From the NCBI RefSeq assembly GCF_019795155.1, contig NZ_JAILYN010000034.1:1-51182 (forward strand): a stretch of 51,182 nt of DNA. The letters run 5' to 3'. Position 1 is the stretch's first letter. Every line of letters begins with the position of its first letter. Both the position numbers and the translations under genes were made by a program. The notes beneath the pieces were generated by a model, which made no database searches, was not told where the DNA came from, and saw only the letters and a program-made list of their open reading frames with translations. Source of the DNA: Marinobacterium arenosum. Lineage in GTDB: Bacteria > Pseudomonadota > Gammaproteobacteria > Pseudomonadales > Balneatricaceae. Shown here piece by piece: positions 34,773 through 43,147 of this stretch.

Positions 34773-35849
34773 ATGAACAAGCGCTTTTGGCCGTTATTCC
34801 TGCTGATGATGCTGGTAACCACCCTCTGCCGCGGCGGTGAGGTGGCCGGGCTCTATAATGCCAGCCTGCTGGTGCCGAACCAGACCAGCCGACCCACTGC
34901 GGCGCAGCTGAGTGAAGCGCTGGCCGAGGTGCTGGTACGGGTCTCGGGCCGACGCGATCTGCTCGGCAAGCCGGCCGTGCGCCAGGCGCTGCTGCAGGCG
35001 GCGCCGCTGGTGCGCAGCTTCTCCTACCGCAGCACCAACCAGGCGGTACGTGACGCCAGCGGCACCGAGCAGCCGGCCCAGCTGCTGGCGCTGGAGTTCG
35101 ACCGCAGCCTGGTCGACCAGCTGCTCGGCAAAGCCGGCGAGCGGCCTCTGGGCAATCAGCGGCCGACGCTGATGGTCTGGCTGGCGGCGGAGCAGCAGGG
35201 CCGGCGGGATTTCCTGTCGTCCGATCACCGTCTTATTACGCCGCTGCGTCAGGCGGCCCGTGAGCGCGGCCTGCCTGTCCAACTGCCGCTGCTGGATCTG
35301 ACCGACCAGCAGGCGTTGCCGTTGTCCGATCTCTGGGGGCTGTTCGCCGATGGCGTGGAGCAGGCCTCGCTGCGTTACCGGCCCGATGCGGTGCTGGCCG
35401 GCCGACTGATGCCGATGCCGGGCGGCAGCTGGGCGATCGAATGGCTGCTGCTCGACCGAGGCGAACCGATGCGCTTCGTTACCGAGGGCAGCGAGCAGCA
35501 GGCGTTGCGCCAGGCGGTGGACCGGGTGGCGGACCGTCTGTTCAGCGCCTTGACGGGCGATAGCGCCGGCTACAGCTACTACCTTGACGGTATCCAACTG
35601 GATATCAGCAACGTGCGCTCACTGCGCGATTACAGCGCGCTGCTGGATTACCTCGGCCAGCTGAGCCTGGTGACCGGGGTCTATACCGAGCAGGTCGACG
35701 GCAGCCGGTTGCTGCTGCGTGTACAGCTGGAGGGGCATATCGACCAGCTGCAGCAGGCGCTTTCGCTGGAGCCGAGACTGGTGCCGAGCCATCGCGGAGC
35801 GTCGGCCGGCGACAATACCATGGCGCTGCACTATCGCTGGCAGGGCTGA
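34773..35849 (+). CDS. DUF2066 domain-containing exported protein
   Basis: The precursor has 358 residues: signal peptide (MNKRFWPLFLLMMLVTTLC), then the DUF2066 region starting GLYNASLLVPNQTSRPTAAQ, with EALAEVLVRVSGRRDLLGKP and LMVWLAAEQQGRRDFL downstream. A more variable C-terminal half covers about 200-358. Length fits the family. The function is not known; the signal suggests the periplasm. ATG 34773 was chosen for the signal peptide. The PerM-like gene follows after 13 bp, and the order DUF2066-permease-hda looks like one operon. Confidence 0.85.
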   Translation: MNKRFWPLFLLMMLVTTLCRGGEVAGLYNASLLVPNQTSRPTAAQLSEALAEVLVRVSGRRDLLGKPAVRQALLQAAPLVRSFSYRSTNQAVRDASGTEQPAQLLALEFDRSLVDQLLGKAGERPLGNQRPTLMVWLAAEQQGRRDFLSSDHRLITPLRQAARERGLPVQLPLLDLTDQQALPLSDLWGLFADGVEQASLRYRPDAVLAGRLMPMPGGSWAIEWLLLDRGEPMRFVTEGSEQQALRQAVDRVADRLFSALTGDSAGYSYYLDGIQLDISNVRSLRDYSALLDYLGQLSLVTGVYTEQVDGSRLLLRVQLEGHIDQLQQALSLEPRLVPSHRGASAGDNTMALHYRWQG

Positions 35850-35862
35850 CCCGGAGTCGAAC

Positions 35863-36963
35863 ATGATCACCGATTCGCAACGCTGGTTCTTTCTCAGTAT
35901 CAGTCTGATCACCCTGGCGCTGATCTATCTGTTGGCACCGATCCTGACGCCGTTCCTGGCCGGGGCGCTGCTGGCCTATATCTGCGACCCGGTGGCCGAC
36001 CGGCTGGAAGCGAAGGGCATGAGCCGCACCTTGGCGGTGGTGACGGTGTTCGTCGGCCTGACCGCGTTGATCGCGGTGCTGGTCTTGCTTCTGTTGCCCA
36101 ACCTGGGTTATCAGATCAAGGTGATGGTGCAACAGATTCCGGTGGGTCTGGCGCTGCTCGAACAGAGGGTGCTGCCCTGGCTGCAGACCACATTGGGGGT
36201 AAATCCCGATGTGTTCGACCTGGCGCACCTCAAGCAGCTGATCAGCAGCGATTGGCAGCAGGCCGGCAACCTGATGAAGCAGATATTGAACGGTGTCAGT
36301 CGTTCGGGGCTGGCGCTGGCCGGCTGGATCGCCAACCTGGTGCTGATTCCGGTGGTGACGTTTTACCTGTTGCGCGATTGGGACCTGATGATGGAGCGGA
36401 TTCATCATCTGCTGCCACGCAATATCGAGCGACGGGTTCAGCTTTGGGCTCAGGAGTGTGACGAGGTACTGGGGGCTTTCATCAAGGGGCAGCTGCTGGT
36501 GATGCTGGCACTTGGTGTGGTCTATGCGCTCGGACTTTGGTTGATAGGGCTTGATCTGGCGCTGTTGATCGGTATGCTGGCGGGCCTTGCCAGCATCGTC
36601 CCTTATATGGGCTTTATTATCGGTATCGCGGCGGCGGGCGTTGCCGCCTTTATGCAGTTCCAGGATCCGATGATGTTGCTATGGGTGGCGGCGGTGTTCG
36701 GTGTCGGCCAGGCCCTGGAGGGGATGCTGCTGACGCCGCTGCTGGTCGGTGACCGGATCGGTCTGCATCCGGTGGCGGTGATCTTCGCCATTATGGCGGG
36801 CGGTCAGCTGTTCGGCTTTGTCGGCGTGTTGCTGGCCCTGCCGGTAGCGGCGGTGGTGATGGTGTTGTTGCGCCACCTGCACGACGGCTACAAGAGCAGT
36901 TCGCTGTATTCGCAATACAGTGAGAAACCGCAGGAAGATAACGATAATGAACAGAGTGCATGA
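35863..36963 (+). CDS. AI-2E family transporter (PerM-like)
   Basis: This 366-residue membrane protein has about eight helices: a pair at the N-terminus (LITLALIYLLAPILTPFLAG, YICDPVADRLEAKGMSR), a soluble middle part, and a C-terminal bundle with GLASIVPYMGFIIG and PLLVGDRIGLHPVAVIFAIM. That is the AI-2E/PerM family (PF01594). Substrates vary and most members have no proven one; Na+/H+ exchange and autoinducer export have both been reported. ATG 35863 was chosen; 48 codons upstream in frame overlap DUF2066 and look non-coding. Its TGA overlaps the hda ATG (ATGA). Confidence 0.9.
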   Translation: MITDSQRWFFLSISLITLALIYLLAPILTPFLAGALLAYICDPVADRLEAKGMSRTLAVVTVFVGLTALIAVLVLLLLPNLGYQIKVMVQQIPVGLALLEQRVLPWLQTTLGVNPDVFDLAHLKQLISSDWQQAGNLMKQILNGVSRSGLALAGWIANLVLIPVVTFYLLRDWDLMMERIHHLLPRNIERRVQLWAQECDEVLGAFIKGQLLVMLALGVVYALGLWLIGLDLALLIGMLAGLASIVPYMGFIIGIAAAGVAAFMQFQDPMMLLWVAAVFGVGQALEGMLLTPLLVGDRIGLHPVAVIFAIMAGGQLFGFVGVLLALPVAAVVMVLLRHLHDGYKSSSLYSQYSEKPQEDNDNEQSA

Positions 36964-37667
36964 GCAGTAGCGCCCCATTTCAGATTCCATTAGGTGTCGG
37001 CCTGCGGGACGACGCCCGCTTCGAGAACTTCTACCCCGGCGGTAACGAGCTGGCGCTGGCGACCGCCCGGGCGGCCAGCCGTGGCGAAGGGGAGCTGCTG
37101 CTCTATTACTGGGGCGCCAGCGCGGTAGGCTGTTCGCACCTGCTGCAGGCGGTTTGCCATGCGGCCGAACCGGCTCATCGCAGCGCGATCTACCTGCCGC
37201 TGGACGAGATGATGGCGATGGGCGGCCCCAATGTGCTGGAGGGGCTGGAGCACCTGGATCTGGTCTGTCTTGATAATGTCCAGGTGATCGCCGGCAATGA
37301 AGCCTGGGAGCTGGGCGTGTTCCACTTCTTCAACCGGATCCGGGCCCAGAACAACCATCTGCTGATCGGCGCCTCGGTACCGCCGCGACTGCTCGGCATC
37401 AAGCTGCCCGACCTGCAGTCGCGGTTGACCTGGGGGATGGTGTTCCAGCTGCAGCCGCTTGGTGACGAGGACAAGGTGAGTGCCCTGAAGGCACGGGCGG
37501 TAGCGCGCGGCTTCGAGCTCAGTGACGAGGTGGTGCGCTACCTGATCCACCACGCCAGCCGCGATATGAGCGACCTGGTCGAGCTGCTGGAGCGACTCGA
37601 TCGCGCCTCGCTCAGTGCCAAGCGCAAAGTCACCATCCCCTTCATCAAGCAGGTAATGGGCTGGTAG
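36960..37667 (+). CDS. hda: DnaA regulatory inactivator Hda
   Basis: This 235-residue AAA+ DnaA paralogue stimulates ATP hydrolysis on DnaA when bound to the beta clamp, preventing re-initiation of replication. The N-terminal clamp-binding sequence FQIPLGVGL precedes FENFYPGGNELAL. The Walker A-like loop (WGASAVGCSHLLQA) departs from GxxGxGK and also from the E. coli GREGAGRS style, having Cys where Lys or Arg is expected. Walker B is LVCLDNVQVIAG, the sensor region is LPDLQSRLTWG, and the C-terminal end is RKVTIPFIKQVMGW. It is coupled to the permease gene by a 4-bp overlap. Confidence 0.94.
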   Translation: MSSSAPFQIPLGVGLRDDARFENFYPGGNELALATARAASRGEGELLLYYWGASAVGCSHLLQAVCHAAEPAHRSAIYLPLDEMMAMGGPNVLEGLEHLDLVCLDNVQVIAGNEAWELGVFHFFNRIRAQNNHLLIGASVPPRLLGIKLPDLQSRLTWGMVFQLQPLGDEDKVSALKARAVARGFELSDEVVRYLIHHASRDMSDLVELLERLDRASLSAKRKVTIPFIKQVMGW

Positions 37668-37750
37668 TTTTTTTAATGTCGGAGAGGGGGCTTTGCCTCC
37701 TCATGACAAAGCCAGCTGTCCGCTAAGCGTTGCTAAAATGTTCGTCCCCT

Positions 37751-37773
37751 GTAGGAGGGGCTTCAGCCGCGAC
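37751..37773 (+). repeat. Single REP-like element
   Basis: GTAGGAGGGGCTTCAGCCGC has the GTAG head and a GGCT/AGCC hairpin as in common Pseudomonas-type REPs. No inverted partner is next to it. The rest of 37668-37874 contains nothing I can name. Confidence 0.55.
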
Positions 37774-37874
37774 CGCTCTTCAAAAAATGCACCCAAACAG
37801 GTCGTTCGCAGCACTCCAGAGTGGGCGCCACCTACCCACCGGAAAAACACCGGGCTATCCGTTTTGACAAACTG

Positions 37875-37944
37875 CTTGTCGCTTGTCGCTTGTCGCTTGT
37901 CGCTTGTCGCTTGTCGCTTGTCGCTTGAAACTTGAATCTTATAG
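37875..37944. repeat. Perfect heptanucleotide tandem repeat, then degenerate heptads
   Basis: Seven perfect copies of CTTGTCG (37875-37923) continue in phase as CTTGAAA, CTTGAAT and CTTATAG up to and into the stop codon of the aminotransferase gene (37939). Copy number is likely to vary by slippage. Read on the gene strand the units are CTATAAG, ATTCAAG, TTTCAAG and CGACAAG. Confidence 0.9.
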
Positions 37945-39114
37945 CTCCACCAAAGCATCGGCGACCCGCGCCAGATTGCCTTCATTCAGGCCCGAGATAT
38001 TTATGCGGCCGCCGCTACCGATGTAGATCGCGTGCCGGTTGCGCAGCTGCTCCAGCTGAGCGTCGTTCAGGCTCAGGTAACTGAACAACCCCTTCTGTGC
38101 CGCGATGTAATCGAATCGGTCGGGGTGTCGTTGCTGCAGCGCTTGTAGCAGAGCCTGCCGGGTTTGGTGGACCTTCTGCTGAGCCTGGTTCAGCTCCTGC
38201 TGCCAGTGGCTGCGCAGCTCTTCGCTGCCCAGGATGATATCGACCACCGCGGCGCCGTGGTTCGGCGGCATGTAATAGTTGCCGCAGATCCGGTTCAACG
38301 CCTCGGCATAGACCCGCTGACAAACCTCCGGTTCGGCGGCGTGGATCATCAGTGCGCCGGTGCGCTCGTTGTAGAGGCCGAAGGTCTTCGAGGTCGAGTA
38401 GCACAGCAGCCACTCGCGGTGGTGGCGGTTGATCAGCGCCAGCGGCAGTCGGTCGCGCGCCAGATCGTCGACCAGCCCGTGATAGGCCAGGTCGAGGATC
38501 GGCAGCGCGCCGCGTGCTGATAGCAGCTCGGCGACGGTCTGCCACTGGTTCGGCGTCGGATCGCAACCGCAGGGGTTGTGGCCGGAGACCTGCAGCAACA
38601 CCGCATCGCCGAACTGAACCTCTGCCAGATCCTCCAGCATGCCGTCGAAATCGAGCCGGCCCTGTTGCGGATCGAAGTAGCGGTAGCTGCACAGGTGCAG
38701 GCCGGCGGCGGGGAAGATCGAGCGGTGGGTTACCCAAGGGGGATCTGACAGCCAGAGCCGGCTGCCGTGGTGCAGGAAGTTGAGCAGGTCTCCGGCGACC
38801 CGCAACGCGCCGGTGCCGCCCGGCGTCTGGATGCAGGCCAGGCAGGGGTCCTGCGGGTTGTCCGGCCATAACAGTTCGATGATCTTGCGGTTGAACGCGA
38901 CGCTGCCTGCCGGCCCCAGGTAGGCTTTGCTCTGCTGTGTCGCCAGGAGATGGCGCTCGGCCTCCTTGACCGCCGCCAATACCGGCGTGTGGCCCTGTTC
39001 GTCGCGCAACACGCCGATCCCCAGGTCGATCTTGTCGGGCCGCGGGTCGGCGTGAAACTGCGCCATCACCTGCAGAATCGGATCGACCGGACTGGATGGA
39101 ATCTGTTCGAGCAT
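37939..39114 (-). CDS. Aromatic/aspartate aminotransferase (class I, TyrB/AspC type)
   Basis: This 391-residue PLP enzyme has Lys243 in CYSTSKTFGLYNERTGAL as the Schiff-base lysine, with HNPCG (Asn180), Asp208 and Tyr211 around the cofactor. The start PSSPVDPILQVMAQFHADPR and Tyr-Leu-Gly-Pro-Ala-Gly (YLGPAG) are typical of the family. It would move amino groups between aromatic amino acids or aspartate and 2-oxoglutarate. Aromatic specificity is inferred by similarity of style, not proven. The gene is alone, with no terminator seen, and its 3' end runs into a heptamer repeat. Confidence 0.88.
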   Translation of the reverse strand: MLEQIPSSPVDPILQVMAQFHADPRPDKIDLGIGVLRDEQGHTPVLAAVKEAERHLLATQQSKAYLGPAGSVAFNRKIIELLWPDNPQDPCLACIQTPGGTGALRVAGDLLNFLHHGSRLWLSDPPWVTHRSIFPAAGLHLCSYRYFDPQQGRLDFDGMLEDLAEVQFGDAVLLQVSGHNPCGCDPTPNQWQTVAELLSARGALPILDLAYHGLVDDLARDRLPLALINRHHREWLLCYSTSKTFGLYNERTGALMIHAAEPEVCQRVYAEALNRICGNYYMPPNHGAAVVDIILGSEELRSHWQQELNQAQQKVHQTRQALLQALQQRHPDRFDYIAAQKGLFSYLSLNDAQLEQLRNRHAIYIGSGGRINISGLNEGNLARVADALVEL

Positions 39115-39205
39115 GGCTCCCTCCCAGGGTACCCGGGCGCGGGCCGGAGCCGTTGCCGGTACCGATTGCCGAATGGGGCCGGCTGGTTGGTGGGAGCCGA
39201 TCGGC

Positions 39206-40855
39206 TCAGCCGGTCTGCCAGCTGACGTGGCAGATCTGGTAGGGGATCCCCAACTGCTGGAACTGTTCCAGCCAGCGCTTCTGGCTCTCCTGCAGGCTGT
39301 CGCCCGGTCCCTTTACCTCAACCATCCGGTAGTCATCGTGCCGCCACAGCATCAGGTCCGGCAGTCCAGCGCGGAAATGGCGGATATCGAATGCCAGCGT
39401 CCGCAGCAGCGCGATCAGCTGCGCGCGCGGTAGCCGGTCGGCTATCTCGCACAGCAGTTCCAGCTTCAGTGTAGCCCAACGCACCAGCGGGTTCTGGGTG
39501 CCCGTCTTCTGCTGCCAGCATGCCGTCAGTTCAGTGCGTAGGTCGCAATGCTGCAGTTCGGCAAAGCGCTGCTCGAACAGCGCCCGGCGCCGGCGGTAGA
39601 ACTGGCCGCTGTCGATATCCAATGGCGCCGCCTGGAATGGTTGGCTGTAGACACCGGGCAGGTCGGCGAAGATCTGCTGCCAGCAGAGCAGGCCCAGAAG
39701 GCCGCACAGCAGGTCGTTTTCGCACCAGACGCCTTGCCAGCCCCGCTGTTGGTAGTGGGCCAGCACCTGCATCTCGACCCGTTGGCCATCGTCCGCTAGC
39801 TGTAGCTGGCAGCTCTCATAGCTCATCGCTCGGCGTCTGACCGGCGGCCCGCCCAGTCTGCGTTGCAGCCGTGGCATAAAGCCGGTGACGAAGCGCTGCT
39901 CGCTGATATCCCAGGGTGATTGCTCGATCTGCCGGCATAGCTGCAAGGCTTGTTCGGTCTGGCCCAAAACGTCGAGTAGCCGGGCTTCTCGCTCACGTGC
40001 CGGGGCCTCTTGGCTGTAGCGGTAGAGCCTGATTGCCTGCTCGCTGAGACCCTGCCGCTCGATCTGGCGGGCCAGGCTGTTCAGCAAGCGGCTTTGCAAT
40101 GGCAGTGGTTCGTGATCGGCCGAGACCGGCTCAAGCCGTTCGATCAACCGGTCGACGATAAGTGGCAGTTCGGCTTCGTCCGCCGGCTGTTCCTGCCACT
40201 GCTGGCGCAGCTGCTGCAGTAACAGGATCAGCTCCAGCTGGCGGCGCTCCCGGAATTGACGATGGGGGCGGCTAAGCGAATAAGGCTCGAAGCGCATCAG
40301 GCCGAGGTCACGTAGCACGAACTCGGTCAGGTCCTGGTGCAGGTTGCCGAAGTAGAGCAGTTTCAGTCGGCTCAGCAGTTCATAGCCTTGCGGTTGCCAG
40401 ATTTCGAACGGCTCGGCGGGCAGCCAGTGGCGCAGTGGGCGAGACTCCGGCTGCTGCTGTCGCAATTGCGAGATCAGGGCCGGTTTACGGTCTTTATGCA
40501 ACGCAAAGTGTTGCCTAAGTTCGACTGCGGTCAGCAGTTGGCCGAGGATTTCCGCATCGATGTCCGGGTCGATCGAAAGCAGCGCCTGCTGCTGCAGATG
40601 GTCGGCGGCCGAACGCAGCTCGCCGATCTCCGGATAGCTCAATTTGTCGCTGCGAAAGCTGGGGCCGCGTCGACAGATCAACCGGATATAGAGCATCTGG
40701 GCCGGCTCCGGGCACTGGCTGAATCGCTCCAGCAGCTGTTGTTCCGCAGCGGTCAGCAGGTCGCCGTAGCGCTGTCGGGTCTGTTCGACCAGACTGCGGA
40801 AATTATGCAGATAGTAATCGCTCGGCAGGGTGGGGAGCTTGTCGATCGGATCCAT
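39206..40855 (-). CDS. VRR-NUC domain nuclease (FAN1-like)
   Basis: The protein has 549 residues. The C-terminal VRR-NUC domain (about 450-545) shows the PD-(D/E)xK core: FRAGLPDLMLW gives the Asp and YRMVEVKGPGDSLQESQ gives Glu-x-Lys, followed by QKRWLEQFQQLGI. The N-terminal half is helical (SAP-like and TPR-like segments) as in bacterial FAN1 homologues such as that of P. aeruginosa, which have about the same length. FAN1 is a structure-specific 5' flap nuclease acting on interstrand cross-links. Bacterial copies often sit next to a DinG-type helicase, which is absent here. Confidence 0.87.
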   Translation of the reverse strand: MDPIDKLPTLPSDYYLHNFRSLVEQTRQRYGDLLTAAEQQLLERFSQCPEPAQMLYIRLICRRGPSFRSDKLSYPEIGELRSAADHLQQQALLSIDPDIDAEILGQLLTAVELRQHFALHKDRKPALISQLRQQQPESRPLRHWLPAEPFEIWQPQGYELLSRLKLLYFGNLHQDLTEFVLRDLGLMRFEPYSLSRPHRQFRERRQLELILLLQQLRQQWQEQPADEAELPLIVDRLIERLEPVSADHEPLPLQSRLLNSLARQIERQGLSEQAIRLYRYSQEAPAREREARLLDVLGQTEQALQLCRQIEQSPWDISEQRFVTGFMPRLQRRLGGPPVRRRAMSYESCQLQLADDGQRVEMQVLAHYQQRGWQGVWCENDLLCGLLGLLCWQQIFADLPGVYSQPFQAAPLDIDSGQFYRRRRALFEQRFAELQHCDLRTELTACWQQKTGTQNPLVRWATLKLELLCEIADRLPRAQLIALLRTLAFDIRHFRAGLPDLMLWRHDDYRMVEVKGPGDSLQESQKRWLEQFQQLGIPYQICHVSWQTG

Positions 40856-41253
40856 CCGTCGAGCCTAACAGCCGGGCGAACATTGGTCTAATGGGGGGCA
40901 GCGGGCATCAAAGGGTCACTCAGGTGCTGGCTCAGAGCCATCTGATCACCTACGCGCATCGGGCGCGGGTACCGCAGCTGAATCAGAGCGGCCCGGATAG
41001 GCGCTTTTTCCGGCTTGAGGTGCCAGCCGGCCTGTCTGTCCATCCGGGTTGCCGGTGACGGGGCACACGGCGATATCGAGCAGCGCGTTTTGCGCCCGGG
41101 TCGGAGCGGTATGCGGTGTTGCTGGCACGCTGCAGCCGGTTGATCGTTTGCGCTGGCGCAGGAAATCGGCCGAAAAGGCTTTTACGAAGTTGGCCTACGC
41201 GCTTTGAGGACATAGAATTGGGGCCCGTTTTATCTCCGAGTTCGTAGTAACCG
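40856..41253. other. Intergenic region between the VRR-NUC and TetR genes
   Basis: About 400 bp between divergent genes. A 56-codon reading frame from ATG 40891 has coding-like GC at third positions but no ribosome binding site and no recognisable product. Otherwise I see no RNA, repeat or clear operator. It should contain promoters for both flanking genes. Confidence 0.4.
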
Positions 41254-41997
41254 ATGACAACTAGCCATACACGTAAGGCCCGTGAGCTTGCCGAGAGGGA
41301 AGAGCAGCTGCTGGATATCGCGCAGCAGGTCGTTGCCAGTGAGGGCTTTGCCGGTCTGACGATGGATAAGATCGCCAATCGTTCAGACTATTCCAAGGGA
41401 ACGGTGTACAACCACTTCGGCAGTAAAGAGGATCTGCTCTGCGCCCTGAGTTGTCGTTCTCAGAACCGCATTCTCGATCTGTTCGAGCGCGCCCGCTCTT
41501 ATCCAGGCAGCAGTCGTGAACGGATGATGGCGATCGGCTTTGCCTATCAGCTGTTCGCCCGGCTGGAACCGGATCTGTTCCTGACCGTACTGACCGCCAA
41601 GACACCGGCGGTAATGGAGAAGGCGCTGCCGGATCGAATGCAGCGAGTGGCGGAACTGGATGCACGGCTGGTGGCCAATTGCGATGCGCTGGTGCAAGAG
41701 GCGCTGGCGGCAGGCGATCTGCAGCCACGTCCGGGCGTTAATGTGGCGGCGGTAACTTTTTCGGCCTGGGCGACTGCCTTCGGTACTATTGCCCTGCAGG
41801 AGATCGCCTCCTTTACCCTTGGTGTACAGCGGCTTGATCAGGACATGGCACTGTTCTTCAACGGCAGCGTGGTGCTGGATGGGTTGGGGTGGCAGCCGCT
41901 GTCCAGCGAGTTCGATTACCGCACCAGCTGGCAGGCGTTCGGTGAGCAGCTGTTCGCCGACGAGCTGGCGCTGATTGCCGAACCCCGCTGCGCCTGA
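41254..41997 (+). CDS. TetR/AcrR family transcriptional regulator
   Basis: This 247-residue regulator has a standard N-terminal TetR helix-turn-helix (about residues 18-62: IAQQVVASEGFAGLTMDKIA, SDYSKGTVYNHFGSKEDLL). A large C-terminal ligand domain is without similarity I can place. It is longer than typical TetR proteins (about 200). No efflux or catabolic operon lies beside it; the pseudouridine synthase follows after 126 bp on the same strand, so the target is unknown. Confidence 0.9.
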   Translation: MTTSHTRKARELAEREEQLLDIAQQVVASEGFAGLTMDKIANRSDYSKGTVYNHFGSKEDLLCALSCRSQNRILDLFERARSYPGSSRERMMAIGFAYQLFARLEPDLFLTVLTAKTPAVMEKALPDRMQRVAELDARLVANCDALVQEALAAGDLQPRPGVNVAAVTFSAWATAFGTIALQEIASFTLGVQRLDQDMALFFNGSVVLDGLGWQPLSSEFDYRTSWQAFGEQLFADELALIAEPRCA

Positions 41998-42123
41998 GTT
42001 TCAGCTCTCCCTTGGGCACCCGATGGCGACTGGTTGAGAGGCTGTGGTAAAAACGACAGTCTCTTGAATCCGGCCGCCCCTTGCGCCACACTGCCGCGCT
42101 TCATTGACCGGAGCCGCCATCCC

Positions 42124-42822
42124 ATGTACCGCATTCTCGAAGCCAACCATGATTTTGTACTGATCGACAAGGCGCCCGGTGTGTCGGTGCACAAGGATCA
42201 GTCAGATTGCGGGCTGGTGATGCAACTGCAGCGGGATCTGGAGCTGCCGGGGCTGTCGCCGGTCCACCGGCTGGATAGGGTTACCTCCGGGCTGATGCTA
42301 CTGGCCTGCCATGCAGAGGCGGCCGCGGCACTGGCGGCCGAGTTCCGCCTGCGACGGGTGAGTAAGTACTACCTGGCACTGTCCGATCGCAAGCCGCGCA
42401 AGAAACAGGGCACGGTCAGCGGCGATATGGCCAAGGCCCGCCGCGGCGCCTGGAAACTGACCGCGGGGCGTGAAAACCCGGCCGTCAGCCAGTTCTTCTG
42501 CAAACCGGCCGAGCCGGGCCAGCGGTTGTTTCTGCTGCGGCCGCTGACCGGCAAGACCCACCAGTTGCGGGTGGCACTGAAGAGCATCGGTGCGCCGATT
42601 ATCGGTGACCCGCTCTACCATGAAGCGGTGAATCCGCCGGCCGACCGTACCTATCTGCACGCCTATGCGTTGGCGTTTACCCTGAATGGCCGTGACTACC
42701 GTTTTTGCTGCCCGCCGGAGCAGGGGACGTTGTTCCAGGCGGCGTCGGTGCGGCAGTTGCTGCAGGGCGAGTTCGCCGAGCCCGAGCTGCTGCCCTGGCC
42801 GGCCGTTGCCGAGCGGCGCTAA
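42124..42822 (+). CDS. Pseudouridine synthase, RluA family (TIGR01621-like)
   Basis: This 232-residue protein lacks an S4 domain and goes straight into the catalytic fold (HDFVLIDKAPGVSVHKDQ). Catalytic Asp51 is in PVHRLDRVTSGLMLLA; LLRPLTGKTHQLRVALKSIG and PIIGDPLY complete the RluA signature. The size and short N-terminus fit the TIGR01621 subgroup, whose RNA target has not been fixed. ATG 42124 was chosen over an open frame 30 codons upstream. The small CxxC protein follows 27 bp later, possibly co-transcribed. Confidence 0.88.
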   Translation: MYRILEANHDFVLIDKAPGVSVHKDQSDCGLVMQLQRDLELPGLSPVHRLDRVTSGLMLLACHAEAAAALAAEFRLRRVSKYYLALSDRKPRKKQGTVSGDMAKARRGAWKLTAGRENPAVSQFFCKPAEPGQRLFLLRPLTGKTHQLRVALKSIGAPIIGDPLYHEAVNPPADRTYLHAYALAFTLNGRDYRFCCPPEQGTLFQAASVRQLLQGEFAEPELLPWPAVAERR

Positions 42823-42849
42823 CCCCGAGAATTCATAAGGAAGCTGATT

Positions 42850-43062
42850 ATGTCAGAACGTATTGAACGCGATTTCCATGCCCGCGACCCCGATGAGCAG
42901 CAGGCATTTCTGAACCAGACCTGGTGCGACCACTGTCAGCAGGTTGACCTGGGTATGACCGACCCGGTGGAGTACGAATTGAAAGGGATCGTCTACATCG
43001 AAGGGCGCTGCAAGGGCTGCGGCGAGCCGGTGATCACCGAGCTGACCGACGAAGAGTTTTGA
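42850..43062 (+). CDS. Small CxxC-CxxC protein, probable zinc ribbon
   Basis: This 70-residue acidic protein has two cysteine pairs, WCDHC (Cys26/Cys29) and CKGC (Cys54/Cys57), spaced as in a rubredoxin-like zinc ribbon. The start MSERIERDFHARDPDEQQAF and end ITELTDEEF are highly charged. A good ribosome binding site (AAGGAAG) precedes the ATG. I do not recognise a named family. It follows the pseudouridine synthase by 27 bp, so a role near RNA is possible but unproven. Confidence 0.8.
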   Translation: MSERIERDFHARDPDEQQAFLNQTWCDHCQQVDLGMTDPVEYELKGIVYIEGRCKGCGEPVITELTDEEF

Positions 43063-43147
43063 ATTTCCTGTTTCTTCACCGAATCGTGGCAGGCCCCAGA
43101 GGCCGAGCCTTGTAGGGTGGCAGCCGGGGCGCCACAGCTTATGCGCT

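Noticed and set aside
37701-37985. 94-codon ORF across the heptamer repeat
   Set aside because: It encodes repeated SDKRQAT from the 7-bp array and overlaps the aminotransferase end out of frame.
40891-41061. 56-codon ORF between the VRR-NUC and TetR genes
   Set aside because: Coding-like composition but no ribosome binding site and no similarity; kept only as a note.
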